A stretch of DNA of 31,108 nucleotides from assembly GCF_000143415.4 (NCBI RefSeq), contig NW_003314377.1:441375-472482 (forward strand), written 5' to 3'. The notes beneath the pieces were generated by a model. That model saw only the letters and a list, made by a program, of their open reading frames with translations, did not search any database and was not told where the DNA came from. Of this stretch, positions 1-8,294 are shown one piece after another. How positions within the stretch are numbered: position 1 is the first letter of the stretch; every line of letters starts with the position of its first letter. The position numbers and the translations under genes are program-made. The stretch comes from Selaginella moellendorffii (Eukaryota > Streptophyta > Lycopodiopsida > Selaginellales > Selaginellaceae).

Positions 1-1001
1 TAAGAGGGTGAAAGCGCTACGCGGGGTTCCAAAAGTATAGTAGGGAGAGTGTAGGGGTTGGAGCCCAGTGGAGCTAGTTTGGCTAGGAAAGGCCAGTTAG
101 GCCCAGGAAAGGCCAATTTGGTCCGGGAAGACCATACTCAGTGTTGGGTGATGAACTGACCACTGGGAAGTCCAAGACTAGAGTGAATACGGACTGACAA
201 GCGAGGTAGCTTGGTGAAGTGTTCAAGAGCCGGCTCTAGTTCCCCGGGGAGATCGAATGGTCGATGCTCCTAGTCCAAGTGTGGGTGGCACTACCTACTT
301 GGATACCAGGCGTGGCTCAACGGAACCTCGCTCTAAGCCCATGGCTAGAGCACCCAAAGGCGGAAGGCAGGGAGAGTACCCATGAGGCCCGCGTAGGGCC
401 ACGGTGTTCCGAAATGGTGTCCCAAAGTCCCAGACTGTGGAAAGGAAGAGGAGTAGCCCTCTGGTGTGGTGACCAAGGACACAGTCACACGGTGAGGAAT
501 CCTTAGAGGATAGTGGGACTTAGTGGTCAGGCCAGTGGGCCTTGATCCAGTGGTGGTGGTGGCGAACACAGCCAAGGACAGAAAGGGACTTGGTGAGGAC
601 CGGAACAAAGATATTGGGGAAGGCTATTCCCCATGTCTGTAGGCATCCTAAGGATGTTAAGGAGTGGATCTGGGATGATCACTCATGGACGGATGACCCA
701 GTCTTTGAGAGACGGGATTGGAATGCAGGTGGAGTTGTACCACCGATGTGACCAAGGTAAATGGGCATGGCCTTAGCGTAACGGGCCGATACGTCAATGG
801 TACCTTGGGGTGTCGATCATGGGATCAGACACGTGGAGCACCTGGACCAAGTGCTAAGGTTGAGTGGCATGGATGCCATTCTCGGGGCTAGCAAGCCCCA
901 AGTCCTGAATGGGACTTATGGAGGTTGTGAATGAGACTCCTCCAAGTGGTCGAATGTGGGGTTAAGTGACTAAAGTAGAAGGGAAAAATTAGTCACTTAT
1001 A
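1..1001 (-). repeat. Dispersed LTR-like repeat family, copy A (inverted)
   Basis: This stretch read on the minus strand matches 28309-29310 (copy B) and 30156-31108 (copy C) almost end to end. Shared landmarks include the segments around 280-320, 660-690 and 880-960. It begins at base 1 with the complement of the sequence that, in copy B, directly abuts the minisatellite, so the left edge may be a true breakpoint. A reading frame of about 75 codons recurs in the copies, but it has no recognisable domain and drifts freely, so I regard the unit as non-coding. It could be the 5' part of a long LTR. No primer-binding site or polypurine tract was found to prove that. Confidence 0.7.
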
Positions 1002-1611
1002 TCCATCTCGGGTCCATCTCGGGTCCAACTCAGACTCCATCTCGAACTCCATCTCGGGTCCATCTTAGGTCCATCTCGGACTACATCTCAAGTCCATCTC
1101 AAGTCCATCTCAGACTCCATCTTGGACTCCATCTCAAACTCCATCTTGGGTCCATCTCGGACTCCATCTCAGGTCCATCTCTGATCCATCTCAGACTCCA
1201 TCGTGGACTCCATGTCGGGTCCATCTCAGGTCCATCTCGGACTCCATCTCAGACTCCATCTCGGGTCCATCTCGGATCCATCTCGGACTCCATCTCGGGT
1301 CCATCTCGGATCCATCTCGGACTCCATCTTGGACTCTATCTCGGGTCCATCTCGGGTCCATCTCGAACTCCATCTCAAGTCCATCTCAAGTCCATCTCAA
1401 ACTCCATCTTGGAATCCATCTTGGGGCCATATCAAGTCCATCTCGGACTCCATCTCAGGTCCATATCTAGTCCATCTCAGACTCCATCTCAGACTCCATC
1501 TCGAGTCTATCTCGGGTCCATCTCAAACTCCATCTCAGATTCCATCTCAGGTCCATCTCGGGTCCATCTCGGACTCCATCTTGAACTCCATCTCAGGTCC
1601 ATCTCGAGTCC
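1002..1611. repeat. Minisatellite of 11/12-bp units (ctcgg-gtccat / ctcgg-actccat)
   Basis: About 53 tandem units run without a break. They alternate between an 11-bp form (ctcgggtccat) and a 12-bp form (ctcggactccat), with C/T and G/A variants. Because the two lengths mix, all reading frames give similar Ser/Leu/His-rich or Ser/Pro-rich peptides. The long open frames here (1203-1631, 1409-1801) are by-products of the repeat. The same array occurs at 29440-29667 inside copy B. Confidence 0.95.
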
Positions 1612-1818
1612 TCTTGTGTCCCCTTTTTTAGAGACTCACTCATGGCTTGCTTTGTGCTTGTTCCTTGAGCCCTTCATTAGAGTTCCACTCCCCCTCTCGA
1701 CTTTTCAAGTTAGAGCTTTTAGTTCAAATGAGTTATGCTCATTTAGCTTTCACTTTGGCCACTACCACGTGGCACCCTTTCGGCTCCACTTTGGGGCCTA
1801 GGGATTTTATGTCTCACA
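1612..1818 (+). repeat. Tail segment of the LTR-like repeat family
   Basis: This segment matches 29680-29890 in direct orientation (shared gagactcactcatgg, ctttcactttggccacta, ggctccactttggggcct, terminal gtctcaca). In copy B the head unit, minisatellite and tail are collinear. Here the tail and minisatellite keep that orientation while the head (1-1001) is reversed. Nothing coding is evident. Confidence 0.75.
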
Positions 1819-1824
1819 GTAGAG

Positions 1825-2437
1825 TGTAAACAACTAAAGAAAACAACTTGAAAGCCAATTCATAGAGTTTAAATATAAAGGGAAAAGGCTTATATATCAG
1901 AGTGCATCCTTTTTTCAGATAAACTTCAATCTATATCAATTGACACAGAGAGAATAATAGAAGACCTTTTGTTATAAAAGGTTTTGGGATATTTGTGATT
2001 AAGCATCTATGGGTTTAAATAGTATTAGGTTAAATAACCTCTTAGGAAGTTCGAATTTAGGAGTTCATGGTATTCAAAAGTTCTTGGATCTGACATTATT
2101 GATTAGTTAAAAAATCATGCCATATATTGCGATTGACATTGGAAGGTTTAGTTTGCCTCTGGTTGGGCTCAACTCGAGAGGTAAGGTGTCAAAAGAGCTA
2201 GGCTCTCAACTTCCATTTACAAGGGCGTGATTTGCAAAGAAGTGTAATGAATTATAACTAACCAAAGAAAACAACTTCAAAGATGATCCATGGGGTATAA
2301 ATATAAAAGGAAAGGGCTTATGAATAAAAATGCACCCCATTTCCCAATATCTTAGGATATTTAAAGTGAAATATCCATGGGTTTAAATAATATTGAGTTG
2401 GGTGACCTCTTAGAAACTCTAAACTCAGGAATTTATA
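1825..2437 (+). mobile_element. Old TRIM-like miniature LTR element (LTR-internal-LTR)
   Basis: The sequence is a diverged relative of the TRIM at 8602-9574. The left LTR is about 1825-2067, with an extra block of roughly 55 bp near 1915-1970. The tRNA-Met-type primer-binding site is decayed (tggtatt at 2068). The internal region runs to about 2252 and the right LTR is 2253-2437. Family landmarks are the start tgtaaacaactaaag, the phrase ggtaaggtgtcaaaagagct in the internal part, and the LTR ending in caggaatttata. There is no coding capacity, as usual for TRIMs. Flanking bases tagag and tacac do not match, so a target duplication is no longer visible. Confidence 0.75.
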
Positions 2438-2854
2438 TACACTAATAGTTTTTAGTGGATTTATTATAGAAATTCAAATTACAATGTCTCTCATATATTA
2501 GAAATTATAAATAAAAAGGTTGTTAGACAATCATATTTCATAAGAATTTACTAAACGGATTTATAGATATTTAATATAAAGAAGTGCCAACTTTTTGTCC
2601 TCCCTCAAAGGATGGCTTTCTCCTTATCCTCAGAATCACATCTAAAATCTAGAGTATTGATAAATTGAAAAAAAATCACAAAGCTTTATAAAAAGAAAAA
2701 TAATTTTGTGCTAATGTAGTAGGAGGAAATAACCATAGTCTCATTTCTCAATTGTGTCATGGTCAATGTATTTAAGAGAATCAGATCTAAAATTGTTATG
2801 CTTAATATATTTAAGAGAACTAAATTTAAAATCATGCTATATAAATGAGTGAGA
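2438..2854. other. AT-rich stretch without recognisable features
   Basis: Low-complexity AT-rich DNA. The open frame at 2686-2913 on the minus strand is Leu/Ile/Ser-rich and overlaps the TRIM remnant beyond 2855. I see no gene. Confidence 0.5.
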
Positions 2855-3235
2855 AATATACCATTTCTTGAATTTAGATTTTTTGAGAGGCCACCCAGCC
2901 CAGTATTACTCAAACGTAAGGAGACTTAACCCCCAAATATCCCAATACTCAAACCTAAGACGTTTTAACCCCCTAAGTATCCCAAACTAATTGGAAAAAA
3001 GGGTGTACTTTTGTTATTTCCCTCTATATTTGAATTATAGATTGTCTCTCAATTTGTTCTTTTTAATTACTTATAATTTACTATACTTCCTTACAAGTTC
3101 ATGCTCGTAAATGGAAGTTCAGAGCCATAACTTTCCCAAGAGCTTTGCTCTTTTGACACCCTACCATTTATGTTAAACTTAATTGGAAGCAAATTAAATT
3201 TACTAAATGTCAATTTTAACATGTGGTGTAATTCT
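2855..3235 (-). mobile_element. TRIM remnant, minus strand (partial internal region plus one LTR)
   Basis: Read on the minus strand, 3235 to 3105 matches the TRIM internal region (the acatgtggtgt.. segment, ggtgtcaaaagagc, cttccatttacgag). About 3075 to 2855 matches its LTR (caaatatagaggga, cacccttttttcc, gtttgagtattgggat, gctgggtggcctc). Within the LTR a block of roughly 40 bp is duplicated (2915-2950 and 2955-2995 both read cttaacccc..tatcccaa). It therefore represents an internal region followed by a 3' LTR; the 5' LTR is missing. Confidence 0.7.
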
Positions 3236-3303
3236 CTATCATGTAATTCTCAACATATGATGTAATTCTCTGTCATGTAATTCTCAATATATAATGTAAT
3301 TCT
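3219..3303. repeat. 34-bp tandem repeat, 2.5 copies
   Basis: Units at 3219-3252, 3253-3286 and a partial one at 3287-3303 share the core gtaattctct(a/g)tcatgtaattctca. The first unit overlaps the TRIM internal sequence acatgtggtgt, so the array probably expanded locally from the TRIM remnant. Confidence 0.85.
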
Positions 3304-4051
3304 ATTATCTTTGATTACTTTCAACTACCTAGTCTCTAGAGGATGGTACAATGAGAATTGTTATTTATTCTATTTGATGCTAAATTTAATAAATCTTTAT
3401 AATACATCCTAACATATTAAAATGTCAAAGCCACAAAAGTGTGCAATATTACTGCCCAATAGTTAAAAGATAAATTACCCCATATAGAAAAAGAAATAGA
3501 ATCACTTTGCAAAAACAGAAAAAATGTGTGTGTTAAGAGGGCTAAAATCACATTGCATTTAGTGTTAGGGCATTGTAAGAAAATTCAAGACTTGGGCTCT
3601 TTGGTTTTAAATATAAGAGAATGGTAAGCAAAATTCTCAACTTCACTAAGGGCATTCCTAGTTATAATAAATTTTCTTATTATTTAGTAATAATTTTTCA
3701 GGCTACTATCAATTTTACCAAGAGGTTCTGATCTCTTTTGTGGTTAAAAGACTTGAATCAATTCATTATGAAACTTTTGCATAAACTATGCAATTCATTC
3801 CTTTATTTTCCTTCACCTTGCTGTAAATAATGTTCATATTGAGCATGTTCAGTAACCATGACAATTCAAATGATCACCTTTATTTTATAGCACATGCTGT
3901 CAAACACATTGTATGCATCCCTGCATTTTCCATAAATTTTCCACTTAAAGAGAAAAATCCAACCCATAACCGACTACAACTTATAAATGTGATTATCAGT
4001 TCAAAGAACTTCAAGAGAAAAACAAGCATCTAAAGCCATGAGAAGGTGATC
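3304..4051. other. AT-rich spacer, nothing recognised
   Basis: No repeat partner in the window and no reading frame with recognisable domains. The frame at 3830-4033 is short and AT-driven. Confidence 0.5.
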
Positions 4052-4479
4052 TTTTTTTATCTTAAGCCTGCATTTTGCTCTATCAGAAATGTATATTGCA
4101 ACTTTCCATGCCAAGTATATGTGCTAAATGACAATCGTCCAAGGCTCAAAACTGCACTAAAACATAATTGCACTTCAAGTCTATTGCTCAACTAATAAGA
4201 ACCCTTCCAGACACAAGTATGCATAGAGGTGGATTGCTTGCTTACCACACTCATGCGACACATAGACAGTGATCATCGTGTTTCATCCCGCTCAATCAAA
4301 TGCATCTAAACTCAACTACTAGAAAGAATTCAAGCACAGATTTACTTGCCCTTGGAGAGAATCTCCCAGCACAGTGCAAACACCCATGGCCTTCAGAAGA
4401 GTGATCTCATCCCTCCATGCCTCCAAGGGTGCGAACTCTTACTCCAAGTACGTTTCTCAGTGGTCGAGGCTTTTGAGAG

Positions 4480-4530
4480 GTAAAATCGAACCCTATCCTC
4501 CTTTTGCCCTTTCTTTTGTCGATCTTCCAG
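4480..4530 (+). other. Candidate 51-bp GT-AG intron in the left arm
   Basis: The segment starts with GTAAAAT and ends with a pyrimidine-rich run before CTTCCAG, just upstream of the PIG-T-like frame. The identical segment lies in the right arm at 26348-26398 on the minus strand. Such short introns are typical of Selaginella genes. The flanking exons are not identified with certainty, so this remains a suggestion. Confidence 0.3.
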
Positions 4531-4539
4531 CTCGTAAGT

Positions 4540-5340
4540 CCTCAAATCCCGAAACGATGATGAAAGAATCGCTTGGAACAGGTCCGGAAGTTTCGAATCA
4601 AAGAAATGGCAAGGGCGATGGAACAACGAGCGCTGGGGCGTGGCCGATCCGATCGCGCAGCTCGCCGCCAAGCCCGCTTGCAACTACAAGTAGTGTCTAT
4701 CTGGAGCTGGAGGAGAGCTTGGCGAAGCACTTGGCTGGAGATCTCAGCGAAGAAACAGGCATCAACTTCGCGGACAGTCGTGTTTTCAGTCTCAGCCCTG
4801 CTCCAAGTCGGGTGCTCGCGTCCTCCTCAGGCTCTCTTTTGCTGGCACACACAGCGAGCTTGATCTCGGCATCACTTGGACAGCCCCGGTGGATTGGTCT
4901 CCGGCTCGGGCTCAGTTCTACACAAGCTGGTACTTGGCTGGCAGCGGGAATGCAAGGGGATCCATCGTGATTTCGTTTCGGGCAAATGATGGTTCTTCCC
5001 GGGACTGTTACTCTCCAGGCATCGAGGCAGCCGAGGATGATACCGAGGTATGTTCGTTTGAATGGCCACACGCTACAGGTTTCGTTGGATTGCCGAAACG
5101 TGGAGTTTTGGGACTGATGAGATTCACACCAGCAGAAGATCGCAAAGCTCCTGCGGCTGTGGAGATTGCTCAGCGAGTTTCTATTGCAACCCAGGCCATA
5201 ACTCTTGACGATCCATTACCACGATGATCGATTCACAACCCAAGAGGGGGCTTTGCCAAGGACGAAACGCCGAGCAGCACGAATGCGGGGGATAATCTTG
5301 TCTGGTGGGCGATCTAACAAAAACGCCATGGATTTCGCAA
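4540..5340 (+). pseudogene. PIGT: PIG-T (GPI transamidase subunit, Gpi16 family) pseudogene, left arm
   Basis: PIG-T is an ER-membrane subunit of the complex that attaches GPI anchors to proteins. Family blocks appear in order but in shifting frames: KFRIKEM near 4592, GRWNNERWG near 4614, ATTSSVYLELEESL near 4682, ITWTAPVDW near 4870 and YLAGSGNARGSI near 4935. A tail resembling the luminal domain (VEIAQRVSIATQAITL) lies near 5160-5205. Comparison with the right arm shows about 500 bp missing at 4676/4677, which removes the LSGLFCASINFLE and LLPCRDKAGL blocks. Several frameshifts remain, and no signal peptide or C-terminal membrane anchor is present. It cannot make a working protein. The identification rests on family motifs recognised by eye, and the same gene is seen twice more in the window. 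Confidence 0.8.
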
Positions 5341-5452
5341 AGACCCCTGTCATATGGTTCAAGTACATGGTATGATTTTTTTAATACGGGAACCCGGTTG
5401 CCGAGATGATGGCTATCAGGTAAGTGTAGAGGTAAACCGTTGTAGAAGACCC

Positions 5453-5607
5453 GGGTTCGATGCCGAAGGGTCCACTCAACAAGGACTTTTATGCAATAAA
5501 TTTGCTAAATAAGGAGCCATTATTCTGGTTCGCCGGCTCACAAAAACAGCTTAGACCAGTCATTTAGGACATCGGTCTCCCAAAACAAACGTTTCGGGTT
5601 CGATTCT
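5453..5607 (+). other. Two tRNA B-box-like motifs (possible SINE remnant)
   Basis: gggttcgatgcc (5453-5464) and gggttcgattct (5596-5607) resemble the pol III B box, and the first sits in a context like a plant tRNA-Gly T arm (agacccgggttcga). Neither folds into a full cloverleaf: for the second, only the inner three pairs of the T stem form. Both are repeated in the right arm. A decayed tRNA-derived SINE is possible. Confidence 0.2.
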
Positions 5608-6025
5608 CTTCCCGATATTTGTAAATACCAAATACTGAATCATCGTCGATCATCAATGCGGATGCTCTGGCATCGCGACGCTGGAGCACCTCAGCCTTGC
5701 GCAGATTGACGTGGGCAAGCTGGAGACTGCGGCGGCTGTGATAATCCATTTCCTGGCCTATCGGCGCAGCGGCGGCTCCAGCCCTGGCAGCTGATTCTCT
5801 TGTCTCGTCTGATTCCATTGACAAGACATGATCGATCGCAGGCGCTCCTCCTCCTCCTCGCAGTGTAGCTTTCTCGACGCTGACCTTGTGTTTGGCGCCC
5901 TGGCGGCGGGATACGTTTTCAGGGACCAAGGTTGCGGTATGAACTTCCAGAGAAGTAGACTTTGTAAGCTTTCGGTATGATCTTTCCAGGTTCAGGGCTG
6001 TGCTTGGAGCATCGACGCCACACAT
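5564..6025 (-). CDS. Unidentified GC-rich reading frame, left arm
   Basis: A 153-codon open frame on the strand opposite to PIG-T. Its central 115 or so residues, from LVPENVSRR to ENRTRNVC, are identical to those of the frame at 24365-24841 in the right arm. The composition is Arg/Ala/Ser-rich with a Gly-Gly-Gly-Gly stretch, and I recognise no domain. Both termini differ between arms, and the C-terminal end runs through the B-box-like motif. This suggests a chance frame in near-identical DNA, and the opposite strand could be the original coding strand. I keep it as a hypothetical only. Confidence 0.2.
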   Translation of the reverse strand: MCGVDAPSTALNLERSYRKLTKSTSLEVHTATLVPENVSRRQGAKHKVSVEKATLRGGGGAPAIDHVLSMESDETRESAARAGAAAAPIGQEMDYHSRRSLQLAHVNLRKAEVLQRRDARASALMIDDDSVFGIYKYREENRTRNVCFGRPMS

Positions 6026-6358
6026 TCACCATCCATTCCTGTCACGAACAGGCAATTCCATCCTCAGGCAGCTCAAGTGGACGAAGTTCTCCATGTGCCT
6101 GGTGGGTTTGGGGGAATCAAACAAGCCCGCTTTTTCTCGGAGAGACTGCCCGAGCTTGATACTCCTCCCGATTTTAGCACCCAAAAATCACCCCGATTCT
6201 TGAGACGCATCAAAGATATTTACTAGCCAGACTTCCATGGTGTCTACATGAAAGGTTTATGCGAAGGAGGACGCCACCCTCACTGTCAGAGCGTGGTCGA
6301 GGCTTTTGACAAGCGCCAAAGGGGTGATTACAGTTCCCTAGGATCACCCCCGCATTGA
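6022..6358 (+). pseudogene. Unidentified coding-like remnant, left arm
   Basis: On the PIG-T strand one frame reads through FGGIKQARFFSERLPEL, then SPRFLRRIKDIY, a TAG stop near 6223, and on through DFHGVYMKGLCEGG and VVEAFDKRQRGDY. The amino-acid texture and GC content look like a degraded exon, but I do not recognise the family. The mirror copy is at about 24020-24360 in the right arm, with the same internal TAG. Confidence 0.25.
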
Positions 6359-6799
6359 TCTGCCACAGGAGAACTAAATCTCTCGTGCCTCTTGATTATT
6401 GCTAGTGAGAGCAGCAGGAGCTTGATGGTGCAGAACTACCACTTTCTGTTCTGTCTGGAAGCGTCCCAGTTGTCACCGCACCAAATGCCACGAACTTTCA
6501 ATTGCTATCTAGGGTATAAAATGAGTAACTATCACAAATATTCTTTTGCATAGCTCGAACCAAGGCACCACTGGACTACTGATCTTTCATAACATTATTA
6601 AGAAAGGAAGGCTTTAATGTGAAAAAAGCCTGATCTTGTCCATAACCAATAAGAGGTGGGATAGAGGATCAGCAAGCAATCCCAAAGTGTATGCGACATT
6701 TCTATTTCCATATTTTTTATGCTAGAACCAGTGCATCTTAGATTCTTTGACAGGGAGAGGCACTAAAATAGCATCAAACTTGTAAATAGGTACTGTGCA

Positions 6800-7078
6800 T
6801 CACCTTGACCACATCAAAATAAAAAGAAATACTGTGTTGATCTCCAGAAATTGAAGAGTAGTATAAAAAAGGCTTTTCATAGATAACAAATTTTCTTGCA
6901 TTTCTGGGACATGCATATAGTGCCATTTGTTAAACTCAATGAGAATAGAACCAACACCTTTAGCCTCATAGAATTTTGCATTGGTGACTCCACAATGGGT
7001 ACTGGTGTAGGCAAGTCTACCAATTGAACAAAATTTACTTAATTTCTTGACATTCAAAATTATTGAATATATTGTCAT
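6800..7078 (-). pseudogene. Ty1/copia Pol remnant (between protease and integrase), left arm
   Basis: The minus-strand frame contains a segment resembling the region after the copia protease: KGVGSILIEF, then HVPEMQENLLSMKSL (compare the family pattern of a V-P-E-M..N-L-L-S-V..L block), followed by FLEINTVFLF. It is only 92 codons, with no active-site DTG and no integrase zinc finger. A matching, more broken copy lies in the right arm at about 23370-23610. This is the only copia trace in the window. Confidence 0.45.
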
Positions 7079-7251
7079 ATTGAAGGGTGAGCCAATAAAT
7101 ATATACTTTTAGATGGTGTAAGCCTTAATCAAGTATATGTTATTAGTTCTAATATTTGTGAATTTGAGATTTTACGGCTTAACTCTTTCTAGATTATACC
7201 ATTTAAGGAGGTTTATTTATCCTATGCAAAGATTCCTCCTATTTGGCAGGT

Positions 7252-7921
7252 AGTTTGACTTTGTTGTTTACAACAATGTCATTGCAATTGTCTTCTAAGA
7301 CAAATGACTTTGTTGTAGTTGTTAAACTAGAAACTCTATATATTTACTCATTTTTTATTTTAGTTTACAATTAATTTAAAAAGTTAGAACAAGGATTAAC
7401 TATTATATTCATTTCAAAAGGAACTTATATATATATTTGAATTTTATAATTTATTTTTGCTTTAGATAATTGTAAACATAACAATTATATCATAAATTTA
7501 TTTATTTTATATAATAAATTTAAAGTTTATAAAATTTTATTTAGGTACTCCAATGAAGTTTTAATGGTGTGGCATTTAGAAAAAGCAGTAAGAATATATC
7601 AATTTTTACTCTTTAGTGAAATTTCATAAACACTGAAAACATATATTGTGTTATAACATTACAAAGATAGGTAATAACTCCTTATTCTACTGTTGAAAAA
7701 CCACTCAAATATGCTTACAATATCATAAATGTTATCACAACAATATAAACATTTAATAATATAAGTATTCAAGATTATTTTTTAATTTTTTATATTATGC
7801 ATATCTTCAATTGAGAAAGATTTTATTAAAAAAATTTATATATATATATTCAATATTAGATATATAAATATAATTCTTGTATATATAGTTATTAAGTTAA
7901 AATTTAATATTAAATATTTTT
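7252..7921. other. AT-rich spacer before gypsy-1
   Basis: Very AT-rich, with TA microsatellite-like runs at about 7835-7880. A 34-bp segment at about 7372-7405 is the inverse of one at 15162-15195 (ttctaactttttaaattaat core). No gene is visible. Confidence 0.5.
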
Positions 7922-8096
7922 TGTGAGGGCCAAGTGTACAGCTATGATGCTGTATAATAATATTAGTGTAGTGGGATTTTGGTAGTTGTTAGATTGATTT
8001 CAATCTAGACCACTCGCTCTTGTATATAAACTAAGGTTTATGGATTAATTGATATGTACATTTTCTGTATTCTTTTTCATATTCCATGCACTCACA
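7922..8096 (+). repeat. gypsy-1 5' LTR
   Basis: A 175-bp LTR starting TGTGAGGGCC and ending CACTCACA, paired with 13009-13184. Many differences from the 3' LTR are T here where the partner has C (for example gtgtag versus gcgtag, atctag versus atccgg), so this copy is more decayed towards AT. Confidence 0.93.
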
Positions 8097-8294
8097 TTGG
8101 TGGAGGTGATATGCACTTTTGATTATCCCTAAGGATTGTTTGGATTTGGGATTTTGGTTTACATATAGGTTTTTCCATTTGTTTTTTCCCTTTAGGATTT
8201 TGGTTTATATTTAGATTTTGCATTGTCTAGATCTCCATTTCCTTCTAGCTTTTGTCATTCCTCTTTTTTCGCTCTTTCCTTTTCGTTCATCTTC

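Larger units (their letters stand above)
4052..7251 (+). repeat. Giant inverted repeat, left arm
   Basis: The whole interval matches the reverse complement of 23173-26926. The outer end lies at the T-run near 4052 (A-run near 26926). The inner end lies at the shared atttggcag-type segment at 7241-7251 (23173-23180). The arms are separated by about 15.9 kb. By eye the GC-rich core (about 4370-6500) is nearly identical between arms. The inner AT-rich part (6800-7250) differs at roughly one base in ten or more. The left arm is about 550 bp shorter, mostly from a deletion in its PIG-T copy at 4676/4677. Confidence 0.9.

Noticed and set aside
264-608. Recurring 70-90 codon frames in the repeat heads (also at 28735-28956 and 30583-30813)
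   Set aside because: Shared only because the repeat is shared; differences fall at all codon positions by eye and no domain is visible.
1203-1801. Long Ser/Leu/His-rich open frames in the minisatellite
   Set aside because: They come from the 11/12-bp repeat, appear in several frames and both strands, and have no start context or domain.
5540-5620. Functional tRNA gene near the B-box-like motif
   Set aside because: No acceptor stem and a poor T stem; only an isolated B-box resemblance.
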